Shown: positions 20,055 to 26,151 of the stretch, in pieces
How the letters are laid out: every line of letters starts with the position of its first letter
Position numbering within the stretch: position 1 is the first letter of the stretch
NCBI RefSeq assembly: GCF_900104225.1
Contig: NZ_FNJK01000009.1
Location: 1 to 44,837, forward strand
DNA length: 44,837 bases
Reading direction: 5' to 3'
From: Streptococcus equinus
Lineage (GTDB): Bacteria; Bacillota; Bacilli; Lactobacillales; Streptococcaceae
The notes under the pieces: generated by a model
Database searches by the model: none
Told to the model about the DNA's origin: nothing
Seen by the model: the letters and a program-made list of their open reading frames with translations, nothing else
Made by a program: the position numbers and the translations under genes

Positions 20055-20098
20055 TTAAATCATTTATTAGAAAATTTGTTATCTTTAATGAAAATAGT

Positions 20099-20126
20099 TT
20101 GTTAAATGAAAGCGGTATGTTAAAAT
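20099..20126 (+). promoter_or_regulatory. Promoter of comR
   Basis: TTGTTA (20099-20104), a 16-bp spacer and TAAAAT (20121-20126) preceded by TGT, an extended -10. Confidence 0.6.
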
Positions 20127-20164
20127 ATGGAATATACAAATTTTTTAATAAATAGGAGATGGAA

Positions 20165-21067
20165 GTGGAAAAATTTGGGGAGAAGGTCCGCTTATTGCGG
20201 GAAGAAAAGGGAATTTCACGGGAAGAATTCTGCGGTGATGAAACAGAATTATCTGTGCGGCAATTAGCGAGAATCGAGTTGAATCAATCAATACCCAATC
20301 TCAGTAAAGCAAACTTCATTGCCAATCGTCTGGGAGTAAAATTAGGTACCTTAACTGATGGTGACAGTTTAGAATTGCCTAAGCGGTATGAAGAGTTAAA
20401 GTATTTGTTATTGCGAACGCCTACGTATGGAGATAAAGTGAGATTAGATCGTAAAAGTAAATATTTTGATGAAATTGCTGAAAAGTTTTATGATATCATT
20501 CCAGAAGAAGAGCGTTTGATTATTGATTGTATGCAGTCAAAATTTGATGTTCACTTTAGTGATGATGTTAATTTTGGTGAAGGTATTTTAAATGATTATT
20601 TTGGTCAGATCAGCCGCAAAAAAGTTTTTAACGTAAATGATTTGATTTTGCTTGACCTTTATTTTGCTTGTTTTTCATCCGCTAAGAAATTTGATGGAAT
20701 CTATAGTTTGTCTATTTATGATGATTTGATGGGCAGGTTGATAGATCAAAAGCACATGTCACCAGAGACTGATTTAATTTTAAATAATGTGTTATTAAAT
20801 AACATCGCTTTATCATTCCAGTTTGAGCGAGAATATTATATTGAACGTGTTATTAAATTAAGTGATAAAATTATGTCAGAAGTTCATGATTTTCAGCGTC
20901 GTCCAATTTTAAGTTTGGTAGAGTGGAAATATTATTTGAAGTTTAAACATGATTTTACAGCAGCAGAACGGTCTTTTACCAATGCAACATTATTTGCAAG
21001 GTTAGTTGGCGATACTTATTTAGAAAATAAATTAAAAGAAGAATGGAAAATTGATACAACAACATGA
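20165..21067 (+). CDS. comR: ComR, Rgg-family competence regulator
   Basis: A 300-residue cytoplasmic pheromone receptor and activator. The N-terminal helix-turn-helix spans about residues 5-65 (KVRLLREEKGISREEF, SVRQLARIELNQSIP); the rest is an all-helical TPR-like domain that in the family binds imported XIP peptide. GTG 20165 is preferred because AGGAG (20154-20158) is 6 nt before it; ATG 20159 touches that Shine-Dalgarno. Location between purB and ruvB, with a ComR box and comS directly downstream, is the ComRS arrangement of the pyogenic, mutans and bovis groups. ComR-XIP turns on comS and the competence sigma factor sigX, which is not in this window. Confidence 0.92.
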   Translation: MEKFGEKVRLLREEKGISREEFCGDETELSVRQLARIELNQSIPNLSKANFIANRLGVKLGTLTDGDSLELPKRYEELKYLLLRTPTYGDKVRLDRKSKYFDEIAEKFYDIIPEEERLIIDCMQSKFDVHFSDDVNFGEGILNDYFGQISRKKVFNVNDLILLDLYFACFSSAKKFDGIYSLSIYDDLMGRLIDQKHMSPETDLILNNVLLNNIALSFQFEREYYIERVIKLSDKIMSEVHDFQRRPILSLVEWKYYLKFKHDFTAAERSFTNATLFARLVGDTYLENKLKEEWKIDTTT

Positions 21068-21107
21068 CATTTTTGTCATGTTGTTTTTTCTTTTAACCAA
21101 TTACAAT
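21058..21107 (+). promoter_or_regulatory. ComR box and promoter of comS, also the comR terminator
   Basis: A perfect 12-bp inverted repeat (21058-21069 and 21074-21085) with core GACA-TTTT-TGTC, then a T tract, then TACAAT at 21102-21107. This order is the known ComR-box promoter. The repeat overlaps the comR stop codon and, with its T-run, could also act as an intrinsic terminator. Confidence 0.88.
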
Positions 21108-21142
21108 AATATTAGAAATTGTAGAAAGGATAGAAGAAGCTA

Positions 21143-21190
21143 ATGAGAATGATATTTTCAACGTTGTTGACAGCATGGTGGGGATTGTAA
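21143..21190 (+). CDS. comS: ComS, precursor of the XIP competence pheromone
   Basis: Encodes MRMIFSTLLTAWWGL (15 residues). It has the form of a double-tryptophan ComS: a basic hydrophobic N-terminus and a C-terminal WW motif. The active XIP is most likely the last seven residues, LTAWWGL, which I recall as the pheromone described for S. infantarius and S. macedonicus. The peptide is secreted, trimmed and re-imported by the Ami/Opp oligopeptide transporter to bind ComR. AAAGGA (21125-21130) precedes ATG 21143; a second ATG at 21149 is possible but farther from it. Transcription comes from the ComR box upstream. Confidence 0.92.
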   Translation: MRMIFSTLLTAWWGL

Positions 21191-21205
21191 CAACTATCAA
21201 AACAA

Positions 21206-21234
21206 TTCACTGACGGCTCTCATTTTGGTATAAT
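21206..21234 (+). promoter_or_regulatory. Extended -10 promoter immediately before ruvB
   Basis: TTCACT (21206-21211), 17-bp spacer, TGG-TATAAT (-10 at 21229-21234). The -10 ends 6 nt before the ruvB ATG, so transcription would begin at or next to the A of the start codon. Confidence 0.7.
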
Positions 21235-21240
21235 AGGGCT

Positions 21241-22239
21241 ATGAGTAGAATTTTAGATAATGATGTTATGGGTGATGAAGAGTTTGTGGAACGTACGCTT
21301 CGTCCTCAGTATTTAAAAGAATATATTGGACAGGATAAGGTTAAGAATCAGCTGAAAATTTTTATTGAAGCTGCTAAATTACGAGATGAATCGCTTGACC
21401 ATGTGTTATTGTTTGGCCCTCCGGGTCTTGGTAAGACAACAATGGCATTTGTGATTGCTAATGAATTAGGGGTAAATCTCAAACAAACATCTGGACCAGC
21501 AATTGAAAAAGCCGGGGATTTGGTTGCTATTTTAAATGATTTGGAACCAGGAGATGTTTTGTTTATTGATGAAATTCATCGTATGCCAATGGCGGTAGAA
21601 GAGGTGCTTTATAGTGCGATGGAAGATTTCTATATTGATATTATGATTGGTAATGGTGAGACTAGTCGTAGTGTTCATTTAGATTTACCTCCTTTTACTT
21701 TGATTGGTGCAACAACTCGAGCAGGTATGCTGTCAAATCCTTTACGTGCTCGTTTTGGGATTACGGGACACATGGAATATTATGCTGTTGAGGATTTGAC
21801 TGAAATTGTGGAACGTACGGCAGATATTTTTGAAATGGAAATTGTCCACGAAGCTGCGCAAGAGTTGGCAAGACGTAGTCGAGGAACCCCTCGTATTGCG
21901 AATCGTTTGTTAAAACGTGTACGTGACTATGCCCAAATTATGGGAGATGGCATTATTACAAAAGATATTACTGATAAAGCATTAACGATGCTTGATGTTG
22001 ATCATGAGGGACTTGATTACATTGATCAAAAAATCTTGCGTACCATGATTGAAGTATATAATGGTGGCCCTGTTGGTTTAGGGACGCTGTCTGTTAATAT
22101 CGCTGAAGAGCGTGATACTGTTGAAGATATGTACGAGCCTTATCTGATTCAAAAAGGATTTATTATGCGAACACGTACAGGTCGTGTAGCAACTGCAAAG
22201 GCTTATGAACATTTAGGATATCCTTTTGCAGAGAAATAA
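21241..22239 (+). CDS. ruvB: Holliday junction branch-migration ATPase RuvB
   Basis: Hexameric AAA+ motor that drives branch migration with RuvA. The 332-residue product has Walker [10 protein letters not shown] (59-67), Walker B FIDEIHR (D110-E111), sensor region GATTRAGML and a C-terminal winged helix. The product starts MSRILDND, as in other streptococci. Only AGGG two bases before the ATG could serve as ribosome-binding site, and the promoter at 21206-21234 predicts a leaderless message. It sits directly after comS, so comS transcripts may read into it. Confidence 0.96.
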   Translation: MSRILDNDVMGDEEFVERTLRPQYLKEYIGQDKVKNQLKIFIEAAKLRDESLDHVLLFGPPGLGKTTMAFVIANELGVNLKQTSGPAIEKAGDLVAILNDLEPGDVLFIDEIHRMPMAVEEVLYSAMEDFYIDIMIGNGETSRSVHLDLPPFTLIGATTRAGMLSNPLRARFGITGHMEYYAVEDLTEIVERTADIFEMEIVHEAAQELARRSRGTPRIANRLLKRVRDYAQIMGDGIITKDITDKALTMLDVDHEGLDYIDQKILRTMIEVYNGGPVGLGTLSVNIAEERDTVEDMYEPYLIQKGFIMRTRTGRVATAKAYEHLGYPFAEK

Positions 22240-22246
22240 ATATTAT

Positions 22247-22279
22247 CTTAAGGAAAGTTTAAGCAAGGCTTTATATACT
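22247..22279 (+). promoter_or_regulatory. CiaR-type promoter of a csRNA gene
   Basis: CTTAAG (22247-22252), 5 bp, TTTAAG (22258-22263), 10 bp, TATACT (22274-22279). Spacing is identical to the CiaR promoters at 14839 and 23079. Confidence 0.85.
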
Positions 22280-22285
22280 ATAACC

Positions 22286-22356
22286 ATCCTAAAACTTTTC
22301 TTTTTCATAATCTCCGGAAAGAACCTTGGTTTGCCAAGGTTCTTTCTTTGCTTTTT
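22286..22356 (+). ncRNA. CiaR-controlled small RNA (csRNA family), plus strand
   Basis: Starts about 7 nt after its -10. The first 30 nt (22286-22315) are single-stranded-looking and contain TCCTAAAAC and TTTTTCATAATCTCC, which is complementary to a GGAGATTATGAAAAA type of translation start. A strong terminator hairpin (22318-22329 with 22334-22345, TTTG loop) and T-rich tail end it near 22356. Position just after ruvB is a known csRNA location in other streptococci, from memory. The first 30 nt recur exactly in the convergent copy at 23039-23010. Confidence 0.85.
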
Positions 22357-22376
22357 AAAGAGTCAGTGATATGTGA

Positions 22377-22382
22377 TATAAT
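22377..22382 (+). promoter_or_regulatory. Extended -10 element before the small membrane-protein gene
   Basis: TGA followed by TATAAT at 22377-22382; no clear -35. It lies 28 nt before the ATG at 22410. Confidence 0.55.
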
Positions 22383-22409
22383 TGAAAAAAAGTTTTTAAA
22401 GGGAGAATT

Positions 22410-22937
22410 ATGGAGTTAGAAGTTTTACGAAAGGATATCATTGTCAATCAGAAGAAAGGTCTACCATTCATCATTGCTTCCATCATCATCTGGGGGCTGA
22501 TAACTTTGGTGACTACGTTAAATGCAACAATACAATTGCAGAATCTATTGATTTTTTGTTGCTCGTGTCCTCTATTACCCCTTTCTTGGTTAGTAGGGAA
22601 ATGGCTGAAAGTTGATATTTTTTCTAAAGAAAATCCTTTAAGTCAATTAGGTTTTTTAGTTACTTGTAATCAATTGATTTATCTATTGATTGTTATGTGG
22701 GTATATAGTGCCTTACCTGCAAAGATGTTGATGGTTTATGCGATGGTTTTCGGAGCACATCTCTTGCCTTACTCTTGGCTTTACAAATCAAAGATTTATC
22801 TTGTGTTTTCAATTTTTATTCCGATACTTGCGCTGGTACTGGGACATGTGGCAAGTATGACTAGTTTTGGTTTAGTAATGGTGGTTGTGGAATTTATCTT
22901 TGCAGTTTTGTTAGAAATTGAGTTAAAGAAGAGTTAA
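22410..22937 (+). CDS. Small integral membrane protein, possibly DUF7010 family
   Basis: A 175-residue protein starting MELEVLRKDIIVNQKKGLPF, a charged N-terminus followed by about five hydrophobic segments (roughly 19-40, 46-64, 81-104, 106-123 and 128-170) with short loops. The N-terminal pattern resembles proteins annotated DUF7010, which have no known function. GGGAG precedes the ATG. It has its own promoter and terminator and is enclosed by two convergent csRNA genes, so it could be part of the same regulatory island. Confidence 0.75.
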   Translation: MELEVLRKDIIVNQKKGLPFIIASIIIWGLITLVTTLNATIQLQNLLIFCCSCPLLPLSWLVGKWLKVDIFSKENPLSQLGFLVTCNQLIYLLIVMWVYSALPAKMLMVYAMVFGAHLLPYSWLYKSKIYLVFSIFIPILALVLGHVASMTSFGLVMVVVEFIFAVLLEIELKKS

Positions 22938-22942
22938 TGATT

Positions 22943-22972
22943 AAAGGTTCTTAGTTGTCTAAGAACTTTTTT
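22943..22972 (+). terminator. Intrinsic terminator after the membrane-protein gene
   Basis: GTTCTTAG (22947-22954) pairs with CTAAGAAC (22959-22966) around TTGT, followed by six T residues. Confidence 0.88.
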
Positions 22973-22973
22973 G

Positions 22974-23040
22974 TAAAAATGAAAGGGCCCCACAAGTGGA
23001 GCCCTTTCAGGAGATTATGAAAAAGAAAAGTTTTAGGATT
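22974..23040 (-). ncRNA. CiaR-controlled small RNA (csRNA family), minus strand
   Basis: Read leftward from about 23040. Its first 30 nt after the start are identical to 22286-22315 of the plus-strand csRNA. It then forms a terminator hairpin (GAAAGGGC and GCCCTTTC arms within 22981-23008, one internal mismatch) and ends in ATTTTT near 22974. Terminator stems of the two copies are unrelated in sequence while the target-binding region is unchanged, as expected for functional duplicates. Confidence 0.85.
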
Positions 23041-23046
23041 GTTTAT

Positions 23047-23079
23047 ATTATAAGAAGCTCGGCTTAATTTTTTCTTAAA
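23047..23079 (-). promoter_or_regulatory. CiaR-type promoter of the minus-strand csRNA
   Basis: Read on the minus strand: TTTAAG (23079-23074), 5 bp, ATTAAG (23068-23063), 10 bp, TATAAT (23052-23047). Confidence 0.85.
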
Positions 23080-23120
23080 GTTGAAAGATAAAGGAATTTA
23101 CTGTGTGATAAGACTTCTTT

Positions 23121-23131
23121 TTTGCTATAAT
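23121..23131 (+). promoter_or_regulatory. Extended -10 promoter of the phosphatase-MORN-acyltransferase operon
   Basis: TGC directly before TATAAT (23126-23131); no good -35. The ptp start codon is 49 nt downstream. Confidence 0.6.
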
Positions 23132-23179
23132 GATAAAAGAAGTTTTAATCAAGCAGTTATTGGCTACGAGGGAGAGAGA

Positions 23180-23611
23180 ATGAAAAAAGTCTGTTTTGTT
23201 TGCTTAGGAAATATTTGTCGTAGTCCAATGGCTGAATTTGTGATGAAAGATTTGCTTTGTGATGACGAGTTAGTGATTGAAAGTCGTGCTACTTCTAGTT
23301 GGGAGCATGGCAATCCTATTCATCATGGGACACAAGGCATTTTTAAAAAGCATCATATTGCATATGATTATCAAAAATCATCGCAACAAATTTCATACCA
23401 AGATTTTCAGGACTTCGATTTTATTATTGGTATGGATAACAATAATGTGGCAGATTTAAAAGCGATGTCACAGGGGAGATTTGATGACAAAATCTTTCTT
23501 TTTGTTGATGGTGGTGTACCTGATCCATGGTTTACGGGTGATTTTGATGCTACCTATGATTTAGTTAAGCGTGGCTGTGAACAATGGCTAGCGCAACTAA
23601 GAAATTCTTAG
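23180..23611 (+). CDS. Low-molecular-weight protein tyrosine phosphatase
   Basis: A 143-residue phosphatase with the CX5R loop CLGNICRS (C8, R14) at the N-terminus and DPWF near residue 114 carrying the general-acid Asp. It removes phosphate from tyrosyl or arginyl residues. ATG 23180, preceded by GGGAGAG, gives the exact family start; the in-frame extension to 23081 has no support. It starts an operon with a MORN protein and an OatA-like acyltransferase, the same order as the SP-PTP locus of S. pyogenes. Its start region (GGGAGAGAGAATGAAAAAAG) resembles the pairing partner of the neighbouring csRNAs. Confidence 0.92.
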   Translation: MKKVCFVCLGNICRSPMAEFVMKDLLCDDELVIESRATSSWEHGNPIHHGTQGIFKKHHIAYDYQKSSQQISYQDFQDFDFIIGMDNNNVADLKAMSQGRFDDKIFLFVDGGVPDPWFTGDFDATYDLVKRGCEQWLAQLRNS

Positions 23612-23629
23612 AAGAGAAGTTGAGTAGAA

Positions 23630-24010
23630 ATGAAAAAATTCGAAATAACCCGAGGTCGCTTAGAGCTTCTGACGGTTTTAATTCTTATTATTTGTGGGTT
23701 GTCGGTATTTACTTTATCGATGAAATCAAAAACAACATTAACTTATGACAATGGTAAAATCACATATACAGGTTATGTGGTTAATCATCGCATGAATGGT
23801 CAAGGTAAACTGACTTATGAAAATGGTGATTGTTACGAAGGTAATTTTAGTGATGGTGTTTTTGAAGGTCAGGGAGTCTTTACTTCACATTCTGGTTGGA
23901 TTTATAAAGGTGAGTTTAAAAATGGTCAGCCTGACGGTGAGGGAACTTTGACAGCACAAAATGGTAAGGTATATACAGGAACCTTTAAACAGGGGATTTT
24001 TCAAAAATGA
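23630..24010 (+). CDS. MORN-repeat protein with N-terminal membrane anchor
   Basis: A 126-residue protein with one hydrophobic helix at about residues 13-31 and then four MORN-like repeats, each of the form Y-x-G-x-(9)-G-x-G (TYTGYVVNHRMNGQGKLTY, CYEGNFSDGVFEGQGVF, IYKGEFKNGQPDGEGTLT, VYTGTFKQG). The repeats would lie on one face of the membrane as a small beta sheet. The gene is 18 nt after the phosphatase gene and overlaps the acyltransferase start by 4 nt (ATGA), so a structural link with that enzyme is likely. Function is not known. Confidence 0.85.
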   Translation: MKKFEITRGRLELLTVLILIICGLSVFTLSMKSKTTLTYDNGKITYTGYVVNHRMNGQGKLTYENGDCYEGNFSDGVFEGQGVFTSHSGWIYKGEFKNGQPDGEGTLTAQNGKVYTGTFKQGIFQK

Positions 24011-25800
24011 GAATAAAATGGTTTTCAATGGTTAGGGTAACAGGGCTTTTGTTAGTTCTGCTCTATCATTTCTTTAAAACGGCCTTTCCAGGTGGTTTTA
24101 TTGGTGTTGATATTTTCTTTACTTTTTCAGGTTACTTGATTACAGCGTTGCTGATTGATGAGTATTCGAGAAATAAGAAAATAGATCTTTTAGGTTTTTA
24201 CAAGAGACGATTTTATCGTATTGTTCCACCTTTAATTTTGATGATTTTGATTGTTATGCCATTTACTTACTTGGTACGTAGAGACTATGTGGCAAGTATT
24301 GGCAGTCAAGTTGCTGCAGCAATTGGATTTACAACGAATTTCTTTGAAATTATTACGGGGGGTAACTACGAGACACAATTTATCCCACATCTCTTTGTTC
24401 ACACGTGGAGTTTGGCGATAGAGATGCATTTCTATTTGATTTGGGGATTTTTGGTTTGGTTATTGGGAAGACATCAGGATAATTTAGCAAAATTTCGTAG
24501 TTTGATTTTTGCCATTTCAGCAGCCTTTTTTGCTGGAAGTTTTCTATCGATGTTTATTCGAGCATTCTTTGTTGATAATGTTTCAGCCATTTACTTCTCT
24601 TCTTTGACACATAGTTTTCCATTCTTCTTAGGGGCCATGGCGGCAACGATGACTGGTATTAGAGAAACAACGATTCGTTTTAAAAAGAATGTCCGTTTAT
24701 GGTCTATGAAACGCAGTATTATCACAATGCTAGTGAGCGCAGGACTTTTAGTTCTTTTGATGTTTACCTTGAAATTTGACCAACGTATTACTTATTTATT
24801 TGGTTTTGTTTTGGCAAGTTTATTTGCTACGGTGATGATTTATGCAGCGCGTGTCTTAAATGACCAAACTCCGAATGCCAAAGAGCCAGCGATTATTAAT
24901 TACTTGGCAGATGTCAGTTATGGGGTCTATTTGTTCCACTGGCCGTTTTATATTATCTTTACACAGTTGATGTCAAATGGCTTAGCAGTATTTGTGACCG
25001 TTGTGCTTTCATTAGCTTTTTCAACTTTATCTTATTATGTAATTGAACCTTATCTTGCTGGAAAACCAGTTAAACCATTTGGAATTTCATTGGATTTACA
25101 ACCTTACAAAAAATGGATTTATGGTGTGGCAGCTGCACTAGGCTTGATAACAGTGTTAACTGTTGTAACAGCTCCAGCTATGGGTGATTTTGAAACAGGT
25201 CTTTTGGTTAACTCACTTCAACAAGCACAGACAAATTTGAACCGTACTCATACAGTGACAGCAGGTGATGCAGGAGCATTGAGTGATGTTACAGTTATCG
25301 GTGATTCGGTTGCTCTTCGTTCAAGTGCGGCATTTTCAAATATCTTGCCAAATGCTCAATTAGATGCAGCGGTTAGTCGTAGTTTTGATAATGCCTTTGA
25401 AATTTTCCAAAATCAAATTTCGAGTGGGACTCTTTCTAAAACAACGGTTCTTGCCATTGGTGTAAATTCTCTTGATCATTATCAAGAAGATATTCAACAA
25501 TTCATTGACGCTTTACCGGATGGTTACCGTTTAATTATTGTGACACCTTACAATGCTAGTGATGAGGCCCAAGTCAAACAAGCACGTAAATATGAGTTAA
25601 GTCTTCCGAAAACTTACAATTACATTACGATTGCTGACTGGTACAAAACAGCAACGGATCATCCGGAAATTTGGAATGGAACCGATGGTGTTCACTATAG
25701 CGATGCTAACACCACTGGTGCGAATCTTTACGTTAAAACAATTCAAAAAGCAATTAATAAATCAGCTAAGCTTCCAGCAAAAGGTGAAGCAAATAGTTAA
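24007..25800 (+). CDS. OatA-like membrane O-acetyltransferase (AT3-SGNH)
   Basis: A 597-residue protein with an N-terminal acyltransferase-3 membrane domain (about ten helices, residues 8-390, including FIGVDIFFTFSGYLIT, HTWSLAIEMHFYLIW and DVSYGVYLFHWPF) and an extracellular SGNH esterase-like domain. The SGNH block I is VIGDSVALRS with S434; the catalytic D560-H563 pair is in DGVHYSDA. Proteins of this design O-acetylate peptidoglycan muramic acid and give lysozyme resistance. Last gene of the operon, followed by a UUCG-loop terminator. Substrate is inferred. Confidence 0.88.
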   Translation: MRIKWFSMVRVTGLLLVLLYHFFKTAFPGGFIGVDIFFTFSGYLITALLIDEYSRNKKIDLLGFYKRRFYRIVPPLILMILIVMPFTYLVRRDYVASIGSQVAAAIGFTTNFFEIITGGNYETQFIPHLFVHTWSLAIEMHFYLIWGFLVWLLGRHQDNLAKFRSLIFAISAAFFAGSFLSMFIRAFFVDNVSAIYFSSLTHSFPFFLGAMAATMTGIRETTIRFKKNVRLWSMKRSIITMLVSAGLLVLLMFTLKFDQRITYLFGFVLASLFATVMIYAARVLNDQTPNAKEPAIINYLADVSYGVYLFHWPFYIIFTQLMSNGLAVFVTVVLSLAFSTLSYYVIEPYLAGKPVKPFGISLDLQPYKKWIYGVAAALGLITVLTVVTAPAMGDFETGLLVNSLQQAQTNLNRTHTVTAGDAGALSDVTVIGDSVALRSSAAFSNILPNAQLDAAVSRSFDNAFEIFQNQISSGTLSKTTVLAIGVNSLDHYQEDIQQFIDALPDGYRLIIVTPYNASDEAQVKQARKYELSLPKTYNYITIADWYKTATDHPEIWNGTDGVHYSDANTTGANLYVKTIQKAINKSAKLPAKGEANS

Positions 25801-25805
25801 TATTG

Positions 25806-25831
25806 AAAGTCAACTTCGGTTGGCTTTTTTA
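25806..25831 (+). terminator. Terminator with UUCG tetraloop after the acyltransferase
   Basis: AAAGTCAAC and GTTGGCTTT pair around TTCG (25815-25818); T-run follows. Confidence 0.88.
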
Positions 25832-25889
25832 TTACAAAACTATCATTTTATGTCAGAAAACATAACGTTAAAAATATGTGAAAAGCACC

Positions 25890-25918
25890 TTTACATCAAT
25901 GGTTTGTAGCGTTATAAT
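25890..25918 (+). promoter_or_regulatory. Strong promoter of a 25-codon peptide gene
   Basis: TTTACA (25890-25895), a 17-bp spacer and TATAAT (25913-25918), one base from full consensus. Confidence 0.8.
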
Positions 25919-25956
25919 ACAGATGACATAAAAGGTAAGAAAAGAGGATTAAAGAA

Positions 25957-26034
25957 GTGGTTGATTTATTCTATGATGTTTTAGCAAGTGTTTGGATTGC
26001 TATTGCTGGAGTAGACTCACGTTGGGGTAACTAA
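25957..26034 (+). CDS. Unrecognised 25-residue peptide in its own transcription unit
   Basis: GTG 25957 has AGAGG (25943-25947) 9 nt upstream. The product starts MVDLFYDVLASVWIAI and ends AIAGVDSRWGN: an acidic amphipathic start, a hydrophobic centre long enough only for a short membrane helix, and a polar C-terminal tail with a second Trp. A near-consensus promoter lies 39 bp before it and a perfect terminator 9 bp after its stop, so the unit of about 140 nt seems built for this peptide or its RNA. It resembles in size, but not clearly in sequence, Fst-type toxins and signalling peptides. I do not recognise the family. No antisense promoter typical of a type I antitoxin is obvious. Confidence 0.6.
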   Translation: MVDLFYDVLASVWIAIAGVDSRWGN

Positions 26035-26042
26035 ATAAGCGT

Positions 26043-26067
26043 AAAAGCACTAAAAAGTGCTTTTTTT
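26043..26067 (+). terminator. Terminator of the 25-codon peptide gene
   Basis: AAAAGCACT and AGTGCTTTT pair across an AAAA loop, followed by T residues to 26067. Confidence 0.88.
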
Positions 26068-26106
26068 AATAAATAGCGTAAATTTGTATAAATTTTCTGA
26101 TAATTA

Positions 26107-26115
26107 TGATACAAT
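26107..26115 (+). promoter_or_regulatory. Extended -10 promoter of thrC
   Basis: TGA followed by TACAAT (26110-26115). TTGTAT at 26084-26089 is a -35 candidate but with a 20-bp spacer. No T-box leader fits in the short 5' region. Confidence 0.6.
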
Positions 26116-26151
26116 GGGTGCAAGACTATCTAAAAATATGAGGAATTTGTG

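Noticed and set aside
26068..26151. T-box or other riboswitch controlling thrC
   Set aside because: The 5' region is too short and lacks a T-box sequence or alternative hairpins.
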